Of a DNA stretch of 64,000 nt, positions 35,845 to 46,406 are shown piece by piece. Source of the stretch: Rhinopomastus cyanomelas (lineage: Eukaryota > Chordata > Aves > Bucerotiformes > Rhinopomastidae); NCBI GenBank assembly GCA_013400115.1, contig VXBP01003486.1:186001-250000 (forward strand), in the 5' to 3' direction. The notes beneath the pieces are model-generated. The model was not told the DNA's origin and searched no databases. It saw only the letters and a list, made by a program, of their open reading frames with translations. Each line of letters begins with the position of its first letter. Position 1 is the first letter of the stretch. The translations under genes and the position numbers were made by a program.

Positions 35845-36056
35845 TGTTGGATGTTAGGAAGCCCTTCCTGATGGAAAGGGTGATCAGACCCTGGAATGGA
35901 CTGCCCAGGGAGGTGATGGAGTCTCCATCCTTGGAGATGCTTAAGAACAGACTGGCTGTGGCACTTAGTGCCCTGGTCTAGGTGACTGTGGTGGTTAGCT
36001 CATGGGCTGGGCTGGATGGTCTTAAAGGTCTTTTCCAGCCTCAATAATTCTGTAAT
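35845..36056 (+). mobile_element. CR1 LINE 3' end, sense arm of an inverted pair
   Basis: 'gttggatgttaggaagcccttcctgatgg' and 'ctggaatggactgcccagggaggtgatgg' to 'cttaaaggtcttttccagcctcaataattctgtaattt'. It belongs to a different subfamily from its antisense neighbour, so the pair arose from two separate insertions. Confidence 0.9.
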
Positions 36057-36557
36057 TTATTCATCAAGACTGTCATTTTTCTCTCCAACTGTCTGTTTGT
36101 GGGCCAATCAATAGGAGAACAGCTTGTCACACTGATGTGTGACAATGGATTGTAGACAAGCAAACTGTAAAAAAAACCCCATGTACCAAGGTCTGAAGTG
36201 AAAGAGTTCAGCTGAAAATCAAGTATGTCGGGTTTCCTTTCCCTCCTGCTTCCCAGCTTGATTTACAGAAGTGTAGGAGCAAATCACTTGCCAAGGCAGA
36301 ACTTCTTCATGCTGAGCGCTCTGTATTTTTAGACTGTGTTTCCAGAGGAATATGTTTGTCCCTGAAATGGATGCTGCAGCCACTGCAGCCAGCAGCTGGT
36401 ACTCACAGCACTAAATAAAGGAGAGCTCTTCCTTCCACTTGAGGAGATCTTCTGCAAAAGATCTTGGCAGAAGTTGTCTCCAGAAACTAGGGGAAGACAT
36501 ATTCATGGTTTTCCTGATTCTAACGAGTCCCAAATTCAGAACAGTGACCCCTACTCT
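36057..36557. other. Unique spacer, no gene recognised
   Basis: About 500 bp with nothing recognised. Confidence 0.4.
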
Positions 36558-36636
36558 GTTACGGTGGTGACGTTCGGTCACAGGCTGGACTTTATGATCT
36601 TAGAGGTCTTTTCCAGCCTCAGTGATTCTGTGACAG
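36558..36636 (+). mobile_element. CR1 3' tail, older type
   Basis: 'ggtcacaggctggactttatgatcttagaggtcttttccagcctcagtgattctgtga' is a short 5'-truncated copy of the same older type as the copy at 35845. Confidence 0.85.
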
Positions 36637-37567
36637 ATCCCTCTCACAGAGCACACACAGAAATGTACCACCTTGGCTACCAAACCCGTAGACTTGAGAG
36701 GTTGCCTGGCAGTGTTCTTGCTAATGCAGGACTGAAAATGTCTCTGTTCAGGCCATAACTTCCCCAAAATGGGATTGTTGTGGAGCGTAACCCTCTGTGA
36801 GCTACAAGTTAGGTTGTTCCTAGTGCAAACCCTTTCCCTTGGCTCGACCGCTCGCACGAGCTCATCGCAAAGAGCGGCCGAAGCGTTCTGCCTAGCGGTT
36901 GGCTTCCGAGACGGGCAGATGTTACCTGCAGCGCACGGAGTTCCGCGAGCATCATCTTTGGCTCGTGACGTCTCCAAATTTGAAAAGGCTGTTGTTCCTG
37001 GGTGGCCACTGCAGAGATAGCTCCAAGCATACAAAATACAGAAAGTATGCATGAAATATGCCGCTATATTAAATTAACATCCTGCAAAAGCTCCCCTTTT
37101 TAAAATCCAGATGCTTATATTGCTTTTGACAGACTCTCGGCGGTGAAGTTTTAACTTTAAAGAAGGGGCTTTCTGTTTCTGTTTTCAAGTTAAAAATAAT
37201 GAAAGGAAAACACACCGAAATTCCCACATTATTAAATAAAACAGTTGAGTGGCGTGGGGCCAATCATTGTCACGCCAGGAGCAAATGCCTCACGGTAATA
37301 TGTTCCATAGCTGTTTGCTAAAAACTACCAATTTTAACACATTTGCACATGATTAGACACAATAAAAAGTGACTTATTGAAACCAGCACCACAGTAGTGT
37401 TACTTAGGCCCAGGGGGAGAGAAACCTGAAGGAAAGGGGTACTGTGAAATGGGTTCCATGCTGTGAAAACATATCTTCAAGGAGAGTCCCCAGTGATGGA
37501 CTCTGCTCCTGTGGCCAGGAGTTCGTGGGACTGCCCCTGCACCAGCGAGTGAGGCTGGGCAGGTGAA
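36637..37567. promoter_or_regulatory. Unique block with CpG patch and candidate conserved stretch
   Basis: Repeat-free. The interval 36840-36975 is CpG-rich and 37030-37370 is AT-rich with smooth composition. Together they resemble a conserved non-coding element, by inference. A 150-codon minus-strand frame (36600-37052) runs into the CR1 tail and overlaps an 83-codon frame on the other strand, so coding is doubtful. Confidence 0.35.
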
Positions 37568-37900
37568 TGTTGTGGGTTGATTACTGACCCCTTGACACAA
37601 GAGGACAGCTCAGGGAACCACCCAGATTCCACCACATGGCCAAGAAACAATGGCTATCCCTTCTTCACAGCAATATAAATGGCACGAGGGAGGGTTGACC
37701 TTTCTCTTGCCAACCTAAGCCATGCGATGGATGACTGGTGCATTCTCCCTCACCATGGGCCGTATGGACTGGATGAAAAGCTAATGCCCCGCGATCCTTT
37801 TCCCTGACAGCTTCTAGCATTTCTTCCTTGTATTTTTATTCATCTCTCCCTTATTTCTTGTCCAGCCTTAGTGCTATTTTATCTCCATCCCCATTTTCCT
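37568..37900 (+). other. Possible LTR-like sequence (weak)
   Basis: It begins 'tgttgtgggttgattactgacc', which resembles the start of avian endogenous-retrovirus LTRs ('tgtggtgggttga'), and carries a TATA-like 'gcaatataaatggcacg' at about 37670. I could not find a convincing CA end or a target-site duplication, and any remainder would be broken by the CR1 pair at 37901-38202. No retroviral coding sequence is present. Confidence 0.2.
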
Positions 37901-37996
37901 TGCGACTTGGTCTAGGTGATCCTGCTGTGGAGGGGGGATTGGACTAGATGATCTTATGAGGTCCCTTCCAATCCCTAATGATTCTGTGATTCTGTG
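37901..37996 (+). mobile_element. CR1 3' end, first of a tandem pair
   Basis: 'gcgacttggtctaggtgatcctgctgtgg' to 'gatcttatgaggtcccttccaatccctaatgattctgtgattctgtg'. It is directly followed by a second CR1 3' end. Both carry the variant 'cttatgagg', where most other copies have 'ctttcgagg'. Confidence 0.92.
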
Positions 37997-38202
37997 CATT
38001 CCCAGTGAGGGTGATAGAGCACTGGAAGGGGCTGCCCAGGGTGGGTTGTGGAGTCTCCTTCTCTGGAGACTTTTCAAACTTGCTTGAATGTGTTCCTGTG
38101 TGACTTGATCCAGGTGCTCCTGCTCTGGCAGGGGGATTGGACTAGATGATCTTATGAGGTCCCTTCCAATCCCTAATGATTCTGTGATTCTGTGATTCTG
38201 TG
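37997..38202 (+). mobile_element. CR1 3' end, second of a tandem pair
   Basis: It starts inside the ORF2 end ('cccagtgagggtgatagagcactggaaggggctgcccagg') immediately after the micro-repeat of the first copy. It ends with 'cttatgaggtcccttccaatccctaatg' and three tail units. Confidence 0.92.
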
Positions 38203-39774
38203 AAGCTGAACTTGGGCAGGACACAAGCTGATGATGAGCAGGACACAAGCTGATGATGAGCAGAAACACGGATGGCAGCCATTGACTGCCGAACTTCCAT
38301 TGCCAGGTTCCGACAATAGGACCTCTTGGGTTCAACTATCCCAATGATAGCGAAGACTTGCTTGGCAGAGGTAGCTCTTAGTCATTAAGATTGTGTATGA
38401 ATATAAGAAGGAAGGGAGCAAAGTCCAAAATGGGGCTACAGTGGAGGAACTTTATTGTGAGCTATGAACCACATTGCTCTTAGAATAAATGTGACAGACC
38501 TTAAACCATTCGTCTCTCTTGAAACTCTTGACTAATTCTGCTGTTTATTGGGACGTGGAATAGAAGTCCATCACAAATCAGGAAGTTCACCTATATTCAT
38601 CAACAACATCCAAAAGGCAGGTTGTTTTTAGTTTTCCATGGATTCAAAGGGTGGAAGCATCCTCTCCTGTCATCATTGCAAAGATTGGGTACTTTTAGTC
38701 AGCACACGGGTCTTTACGGGATGGATCCTGTCAAAATGCTAGACACTTCCTAAAGATGAGGAGAGGCTTGCCCTTTCTTTGCATGGGCTTGCAGGATTTC
38801 AGTGTGGCAGTGGAAAGCTCGCATGGGGTGACTTGTCTCATCGTCTGAAGGTGTTTTAACCTTTAATAAGGAATTTTATCAGACCTAGCAGTACTTGCAG
38901 CATCTGCTGTAGCCTGCTACTTTGAGGCTATCCTCAACTCTTCAGGTACTCTAGACAATTGACATTTTATGGACAAGATTTTACCAGAAGATCTTTTATT
39001 TTTACTCTTAAAAAGCAAATAAGTAAGTTTAAAGCAAAGCTTGACTAGTCATGCACAACCCTCACCAAGTTTGAAGTCTTAACTGGGTAAGGATGAGCGA
39101 GTGACAGTCTTTTTCTTGTGACCTTCTTCAAAACCTTTATAATGAAGAGCAAAATTTTTCTCATGGTCTAGAATCTCCTTCGGTTCAGTAGTGCCTCAGC
39201 TTGCCCCCGAGAAAAGATGAATCATGAAGTAAGGGGAAAAACTCACAGTGGTGATTGTTAACTAGTAAGTGTGAAGTGAAAGGCGGCTTTCATCCAGGAA
39301 TTAATTGCATGTGTGACTGTCATTTAGTGGCTGCATGAAAAGCACAGAGAAACATGTAATCTCAAATTAGTAGGAACAGCTGGAGACAGAGGGGAGCTGC
39401 TTTTTAAGCAGCAGCACATACTTTCTGTATGCGTGTGTGTGACAGGTAGGGCTGCTGACAGGGTTTGTGAGGCCTCATCTGCTGCCTTGAATAATTTTCC
39501 CAGCTTGGAAGGACCATTTGTGTTGTGGTGGAAGAGGAGCTGCCCTGAGACCATTTTCCCTGCAGCTTGGATGCACAAGTGCCCTTAAACACTCCAGGTT
39601 GTGCCTTTGGCTGGGAAGTATCTTGATTTCAGTAGACTGAGTGTTGTTCCCCACATTTGAACTCTTCTGAGCTGAAGTTAAAGAAGCCAATAGTCCTTGG
39701 TAACCTCGGTGTAGCTTCACTGAAGCCTTCGTCATGTCTTCTGTTGTCTCTCCGCAAAAGCGTCAAACAATGAG
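38203..39774. other. Unique block with 22-bp tandem duplication
   Basis: Contains the 22-bp duplication at 38217-38260 (listed). Otherwise nothing recognised; frames of 60-86 codons near 39324-39735 on the minus strand are unremarkable. Confidence 0.4.
38217..38260. repeat. Perfect 22-bp tandem duplication
   Basis: The unit starting caggacacaagctgatgatg occurs at 38217-38238 and again at 38239-38260 without a mismatch, 15 bp after the end of the CR1 pair. Lack of divergence suggests a recent event. Confidence 0.9.
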
Positions 39775-39865
39775 TTCATAGAATTGTTAGGGATTGGAAG
39801 GGACCTCAAAAGATCATCCAGTCCAGTCTCCCTGCCACAGCAGGATCACCTAGACCAAGTCACAC
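39775..39865 (-). mobile_element. Young-type CR1 3' tail, antisense
   Basis: 'ttcatagaattgttagggattggaagggacctcaaaagatcatccag' to 'caggatcacctagaccaagtcac'. It is severely 5'-truncated and abuts the 3' tail of another CR1 in the same orientation. Confidence 0.92.
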
Positions 39866-40145
39866 AGTCAGTCTGGGTTAGAAGGGACCATAGGATCAAC
39901 GAGTTCCAACTCCCCTACCATGGGCAGGGACGCCTCACCCTGGCGTCATCCAGCCTGGCCTTAAACACAAGGACGGGGCCTCCACCACCTCCCTGGGCAA
40001 CCCATTCCAGGCTTTCACCACTCTCACGGTGAAGAACTTCCTCCTCACATCCATTCTAAATCTACCCATCTCTAGCTTTGCTCCATTCCCCCTAGTCCTG
40101 TCGCTACCCGACATCCTAAAAAGCCCCTCCCCAGCCTTTTTGCAC
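39866..40145 (-). mobile_element. CR1 LINE 3' end, older type, antisense
   Basis: 'ctgggttagaagggaccataggatcaacgagttcc', 'cctccaccacctccctgggcaacccattcc' and 'gtgaagaacttcctcctcacatcc'. Antisense 3' UTR and ORF2 end of an older subfamily. Its micro-repeat tail is missing, replaced by the young copy at 39775-39865. Confidence 0.9.
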
Positions 40146-40728
40146 CTTTATAAACTACATGTTAATCTCTGAGCAAACTGCCATTTCTATAATCGTCTAC
40201 GGTTATTACTCCTTAGACCCTTTCTTGATCTTGAGGTAGGGCTCAGCGCTCAATACAGCCAAATTCATTGGAGACACTCGAAGGGCTCACCTTGGTGCTC
40301 TCCATCCTTCTGCCACAGCCCAGTATAACGAGAGCACAGACTGTTTCAGCTGTGTTTGAGTCTTGCGCGCTTCCCTGAACGCGCGAAGAAGCAACAGTTG
40401 GTGCTAGTTAACTTCGCTTGCTTCCTGTTTTCTTATTCACGCTGAGCAGCTTAGAGTGGGAATCACTGCTGTTTTGATTGGGATTGTTTGTGAGGTTATA
40501 AATCCACAAAGCAGCACGCGGTGGGAAACAAAACTGCACTTTATCTTATCGATGTGCTCTAACGTTTCCTCTCCGACACAGCCTGGCCGGACCCTGGGAC
40601 CTCCAAGGGCCATCCCGTTCCAGATGTGCCCCCTGACCAGATGCTTTCTCCCTGTTTGGACAAGGCTCAGATGCCTTTCCTCCTCCCTTTCCGTGGAAAG
40701 GCAACGTGGGTGGATAGGCTGAGAGGAA
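40146..40728. other. Unique block, candidate conserved stretch
   Basis: Repeat-free. The interval 40310-40570 mixes CpG words ('cttgcgcgcttccctgaacgcgcg') with AT-rich motifs and may be conserved non-coding DNA (inference). Two frames on opposite strands (114 and 88 codons) overlap and are not credible. Confidence 0.35.
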
Positions 40729-40806
40729 GAATCACAGAACGTTAGGGATTGGAAGGGACCTCGAGAGATCATCCAGTCCAAGCCCCCTGCCAGAGCAGAG
40801 CCACAT
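40729..40806 (-). mobile_element. Young-type CR1 3' tail, antisense
   Basis: 'aatcacagaacgttagggattggaagggacctcgagagatcatccag' to 'ctgccagagcag'. About 78 bp, severely 5'-truncated. Confidence 0.92.
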
Positions 40807-42828
40807 CATGCTCCAGCTGATCCTTCAGTCCAGGTAACTATACCAACACCACCGTGACAGGGTTGTCTACAGCCCGAGGACAGCCTGAGTGCCTCTTTAC
40901 TGATGTCTCTGGGTATTTCCTAGGCTGTACTGCAGGTCAGCTCACATGTCAAAAAAGATATCAAAGCCTTGTATTTGTCTTCAAAGACCTCGGTTCCCAA
41001 CAGCTGCCTGTTAGGTTTCGGCAACACTGGGCTCTGAGAAGTCATTACATGATGGGAGGGCTCAAAACTTGCCATCAAGTTATCTTACACTGAACTCTTG
41101 TGTAAACTGTGGTGGATTTGGAACGTTTTGGCTCGCTCTTGGGCGGAACCATCGTGCTCTGTCTGCAGGCACTAGCAATCATGCTCCACTCTTTGGAATC
41201 CTGGCACCTTTAATCTCAGTGGTTGCTTACTCAGGTAGGAAAAGTCCATTTGCTTTTCTCCTGTGTTTTCTACAACAGTGTTGGCATCCTCTCTGCTCAC
41301 GTACACACAGCCTGTGATTACTTTGAGGGAGACTGTTGGAGAGAAGGAACTCAAGCAGGAAAATACTTTCAGGAATTATATAAGACCCTGACTTCCAAAT
41401 AAATAGCAAAACTCACCGATCAGCACTGAGGACAAAACTACAGCTGCCTCCAGCTCGCTCCTCTGTGAGGACCACACCTGCTTCTTCCTCAGCTGCTGAC
41501 AAGGACGGACCAATCTTTGCCACAAGCTCAACCAAGAGCTCCTTTGCTGTGAAACTCTCCCACCTCCACCTCCTGGTTTCTTTTCTTTCATTCTGTTTGA
41601 AAAATTGAATCTCCCATCCACACTACCTTCACTAATTGTTTGAAATGCAGTTCATCTGGAGAGACTCATGATGCCAACTGTTAGTTTGAATCCTTTTGAG
41701 TTTCTTCAAGCTCAATCTTCCATTTTTCAAACTATCAGAATTCCAAGACCACAGTCATAGTCTTCTGAGGGGGAAAAAAATGCCCTAGGAAACTTCTTTT
41801 CTTTTCCTGCAGCTAGAACATTCAAATGTCTCAATCACCCGTTCTGATCTGATATTGATTTTCTTTAGTATTTCTCCTTCCTCCTCAGGGAAATAAATCT
41901 GTTTCTGGTATCTATCAGCCATTCTTCCCTTTGATAAAAGGAATTCATATAATTCTTAAGTAATGCTAAATCTTCTGTCAACAAATTAGTCTTGTCATCA
42001 GCCATAAGGGGCCTCATGATCTTCTTGGTGACCTCTTGCTTCAAAAATACTTGAGGAAAAAAAAACCCCAGTGCATAATAACTTCTGACTATTCCTACAG
42101 TGTTTGTACTTTCATTCACAACTCCTTGTGATGGTGTGAAGCAGATTGGTTAGGTTTTATGGGTTTTCTCAGAAGAAAACTGGAAGGAAAACAAAATAAC
42201 CTGTTTATGGGCGCGATGGCAAGGGCTTAAGAAGCAAATTAATATATGTGGTGGGTTAATTCCACGTGTGCAGGTTAATTCAGTAAAATCAATAACTTAG
42301 TGGCTAGAGCGCTCGCTGGAGACCTATGGGTTGTGTGGGACAGAAGATCAAGCTTCTGCCTTTGTCCCGTCCAGAAAAGTGCCCATATCAGGAGATTATA
42401 GCATTAGTCTACCCTCTTCTAGCCAAACAAACACTTAGTTCATCTCCAGCGAGGAGAAAATGGAGTTAATAGCTTTCCAGAATTCATACGTATGTCCTGA
42501 GAGTGAACAGCTCTCCTTTCCTTTCAAATGCTTTTTAACCAAAGCTTCTGTCAACAACTGTCTGGACACAATTAGGAAAGGTCTTGGCACTCTCCAAGAC
42601 AAACTGGTTCCATTGAAAAATGCATCCTTTTTCCAGTCTCCCCCATTCCATGACATCATTGAATAATTTCTGCTCACGTTTAGGTTAGGGACTCCAGTTT
42701 TATTTAGAGATCTTTCTTGTGAGTTATTCTGCATGGCTCCAGGCATGAATGTGAAGAACAGACTCCATGGCTGGAGCCAGAGTCATCACAGCGCTATATT
42801 GTGCTTAAGGATGTGTTCCCTTCTTAGC
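40807..42828. other. Unique block with unexplained minus-strand frames
   Basis: 2 kb without CR1. Minus-strand frames at 41865-42119 (84 codons) and 42435-42746 (103 codons) have protein-like composition but no recognised domain; see findings. A tRNA-like scrap lies at about 42295-42360. No gene can be called. Confidence 0.4.
42295..42360 (+). other. Weak tRNA-like scrap
   Basis: 'cttagtggctagagcgctcgctggagacc' resembles the D-arm and anticodon-stem part of a tRNA or tRNA-derived repeat, but no usable T-arm follows. Listed only as a possible remnant of a tRNA-derived element. Confidence 0.2.
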
Positions 42829-43404
42829 ATAGAATCACAGAATCATCACGGCTGGAAAGGACCTCCAGGATCATCAAGCCCAGCCCTCAGCCCAACACCT
42901 CCCTAACCCTAGACCATGGACTCAAGTGCTCTAGCTACTTGGTTTTGAAACACCTCCAGGGATGGAGACTCCACCACCTCCCTGGGCAGCCTGTTCCAGT
43001 GCACAACCCCTCTCTCAGGAAACAACTTCTTCCTAAGATCCAGCCTGAACTTTCCCTGATGCAACTTGAGGCCATTTCCTCTCATCCTACCATTAGTAAT
43101 TTGGCAGAAGAGACCAGCACCAGCCTCACTACAGCCTCCTTTGAGGTAGTTGTAGAGAGCAATAAGGTCTCCTCTCAGCTTCCTCTTCTCTGGATTGAGT
43201 AACTCCAGTTCCCTCCGCTGCTCTTCACAGGTTCTGTCTTCCAGACCTCTCCTCAGCCTCACTGCCCTTCTGTTGCCCAGCTCCAGCACCTCGATGTCCT
43301 TCTGATACTGTGGCACCCAAAACTGGACCCAGTACTCAAGGTGCTGTCTCACAAGTGCAGGGTACAGGGGCAGCATCACCTCCCTACTAACTGTGATGTG
43401 TTTC
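42829..43404 (-). mobile_element. CR1 LINE fragment with a long surviving ORF2 frame
   Basis: Antisense CR1 with the tail 'gcatagaatcacagaatcatcacggctggaaaggacc'. The minus-strand frame from 43496 to 42909 is open for 195 codons. From about codon 30 it is clear CR1 ORF2 C-terminus: 'LYPALVRQHLEYWVQFWVPQYQKDIEVLELGNRRAV', then 'KLRGDLIALYNYLKGGC', 'GLKLHQGKFRLDLRKKLFPERG' and 'HWNRLPREVVESPSLEVF'. It is the longest uninterrupted CR1 coding remnant here. It lacks the endonuclease and the reverse transcriptase core, so it cannot be active. Confidence 0.95.
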
Positions 43405-44713
43405 ATAATCACTGTAACTGCGACTCCATGCACCAACCAAACTCTGTCATGTTCAAGATGATTTTTTGCACACAGTATTTTCTTCTCTTGTTTCAATAGG
43501 TTTTAACATCATTATTAATTTTTCTCTAACACATTTTCCTGAGAAGAAACCTACAGTTTCCTTCTAGTTAACGTTTAAGTGGACCTGCCACACCTCATGC
43601 TTTAGTCATCTCCAGAGGCACTGTCTTGGCCTGAAGCTGCTTCAGCTCAGACCCCGTGCTGCTGTAAGGGCACTTGTGTCAGAGGTTCCAGATTCCCAGG
43701 GGTGTGGGTTTGCAGATTTACCTCTCTGTCTCCAATATGTGTCCAGCTGATTCTTAGAAATTCTGTCAAAATCGCTATCATTTCACAAATTATAAAGGAA
43801 AACACAGCCCTCTACCATGTGCTCAAAGCTATTGCTTGATTTATTCCTTCCACTTAATATGCCCCAGATTATATCCAGTACTTGAATATTCCCAGTTCTA
43901 CTTGGTTTTCTGTCTCCTTTCAAAACCATATTAGTTTATTGTTGCCTCCTGCTCAGTTCCATCTACCATCCTACTTCCTTTAACTCAGGTTTCGAGCCTC
44001 AGTAATTGTAAGCAGCTGGGAATGTCTCCTGGGCTTCCTGCCTTGGTAAATTTGGCTTCTACTTAGCACCTGGACACATTCTCCACCTTGCCTGCTCTCT
44101 GAAGAGCAGAGACTTGGAAGGGGCAGGAGGGGGGGGAGTAACTACTGCGCTGTGCCGTCCCTCGAATGGTAAGTTTCTGCGGTCAGCATCAAGCGCGAAG
44201 CCGTAGTGTTGTGTGATCTGCAGACTGAGTCAGAGCGATGTCTTCTTCTTGGGCATTTTCTCCCCTGTGGAGTCACCCTGTCGGTGGGTTCAGTTTTCCT
44301 GAGCTTTGCCCCCAGACTCCAGCTCCTCTTGGAGGAGAGGTTTTCTCTCTGGCTGTGTCTTCTGGTACGGGATCTCCTCTGGTGAAAACTCAAACGTTCC
44401 CGTGCGGCAGCACCTCTGGAAATGAACAACGCACCTTACTCCACACACTCCTGCTTGCTCTGCATCTTTCCTTCACTTGAAACCCACTGTGGGGTGCAGG
44501 ACTGTCCTCACTGCCACACTGACTGTGCCCGTGTGCGTGTACGCGTGTGAAAGCTCCTCTAGCACTTCTCTCGGCTCTCACTGCAGGCTCCAGCCACGTG
44601 CAATTCTGTATTTCCCCTGTGAACTGCCAAATGGCAAAAAGCTGGAGTCAAGGAGCTGTGGATTTGAATTTTAATGACCCATACTGATTTAAAGCTTGTG
44701 TAACTGTACATCT
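43405..44713. other. Unique block, no gene recognised
   Basis: Repeat-free. It has an 8-G run near 44130 and a perfect AP-1 word TGAGTCA near 44226. Frames of up to 95 codons at 44142-44480 occur on both strands. Confidence 0.4.
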
Positions 44714-45224
44714 ACCAGGGAAGGGACCTGGGGGCCCTGGTGAGACCACATCTGGAGTGTTGTGTCCAGTTCTGGGACCCTCAGTTCAAGAGCGATGTGG
44801 AGCTGCTGGAGGGTGTCCAGCGTAGAGCCACAAAGATGATGAAGGGAGAGGAGCACCTCCCTTATGAAGAGAGGCTGAGGGAGCTGGGTCTCTTTAGTTT
44901 GGAAAAGGTGGGTGTCAGGAGGATGGAGCCAGGCTCTTCTCAGTGTCCTCTGATGACAGGACAGGGCGCAATGGGTGTCAGCTGGAACACAGGAGGTTCC
45001 ATATCAACATGAGAAAGAACTTCTTCCCAGTGAGGGTGACAGAACCCTGGAAGGGGCTGCCCAGGGCTCCAGGACTCCAGGAGTCTCCTTCTCTGGAGAC
45101 ATTTAAAACTCGCATGGACATGTTTTCATGCAGCTTGATCTAGGTAATCCTGCTCTGGCAGGGAGATCGGACTAGATGATCTTTCAAGGTCCCTTCCAAT
45201 CCCTCGTGTTCTGTGATTCTGTGA
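44714..45224 (+). mobile_element. CR1 LINE fragment with two internal deletions
   Basis: Sense element. It begins 'accagggaagggacctgggggccctggtgagacc', then reads 'MRPHLECCVQFWDPQFKSDVELLEGVQRRATKMMKG' in a 90-codon open frame, and ends 'ctttcaaggtcccttccaatccctcgtgttctgtgattctgtga'. Compared with the copies at 14008 and 61868 it lacks about 150 bp between the two 'cctggtg' words and about 45 bp after 'ttggaaaagg'. It also has 'ggctccaggactccaggagtctcc' where others have a single 'ggttgtggagtctcc'. Confidence 0.93.
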
Positions 45225-46196
45225 ACTACCTGGTATGGGAACACCAACAAGTTTGTGAAATAGTATTTCACAGGCTGGCTGCCTAAATAAAATAATCATT
45301 CCTGAAATTCCTCGTCTGTGAATTTACAATGTGCTGCTTCAGATGTCTTTGGAAGAGGATGTTAATTATAGGTAATGAAACGTTCATCCAGTCTAATTAT
45401 TTTGGCTCTACAGAAAGATTTTCATGTGGAACATGTGTCTTTTCCAGCTGTGGTGTCATCAGCCTCAGTTATGAGCTGGACACGGCAGGGAATTCAGACT
45501 AGGAGTTTAGATTGCCTGAAGAACACTTTGTTCCAATGGTTTTCTTTATTCCCCCGGCAGGACATGCTCCGTGGCCAGGAGTGAGAAGTGTGACTTGTGT
45601 GCAGGAAGTCTGTTGCAGTCTGGCACCACCACAGCAGAAAAGACAGAAGAACGGCGTTTGCCAAGGAATGGAGGAAGATACCCATTCCTAGGACAGAGCC
45701 TGGAGAACCAGTACTGCTCAGGTAGGCTGTTGCCTTCCCCTTCTCTCCAAGATCCCTGAGCACAGCACCAAACCAAAACTGAGAGCAAATGTAGTGCACA
45801 GGAACATGTCTCCTCCTGTCTCCTCCAGTACTGACCACGCTGATGGCTCCTGTCAGGGTTTAAAACACTCAAGGGGTTAGTGGGGAGAGGCTGGAAATGC
45901 TTGATGAGAAGGGCTCTGGAATGGTAGATGCTTTCTCTTTCCTGAGAGGTGTCTGCATGTTCTCATGATGGTGAGCTGGACATGGGCAGAGAAAAGCACC
46001 AGAGGACAACAAGCAAGGAGGAACCTGGCACTCAGCACTGTGCAGAGGCTCTGCTTGCACAGGTAGCCCTGACAGTGTGTTAGTAGGAGGAGAAGCGTCT
46101 CCAGGGTTGTGGTGTGTTTCAGACAGTGGAATCTATCTCCAGTCCGGTGGCTGTTATGAAGCAGCTCAGGCTCATGGGGAACATGACAGCAACCTT
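45225..46196. other. Unique spacer, no gene recognised
   Basis: About 1 kb without a recognised repeat. The frames at 45494-45872 overlap on both strands and show no domain. Confidence 0.4.
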
Positions 46197-46406
46197 CCAG
46201 TCCCTGAAGGGGGTTACAAGAAGGCTGGAGAGGAACTGTTAACGAAGGCTTGGACTGATAGGATGAGGGGCAATGGTTTTACTTTAGAAAAAGACAGATT
46301 TGAAATGGGATGTTAGGAAGAGGTTTTTTAGCAGGCAGGGGGTTGAGCACTGGAACGGGTTGCTCAGGAGGTTCCTTCCAACCTGGGCCATTCTGTGATT
46401 CTGTAA
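46197..46406 (+). mobile_element. CR1 LINE 3' end, older type with truncated UTR
   Basis: 'ccctgaagggggttacaagaaggctggagagg' and 'gatgaggggcaatggttttactttag' to 'ggttccttccaacctgggccattctgtgattctgtaaa'. The UTR is internally shortened: 'ggttgctcaggaggttccttccaacc' joins regions usually separated by about 120 bp. Confidence 0.88.
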
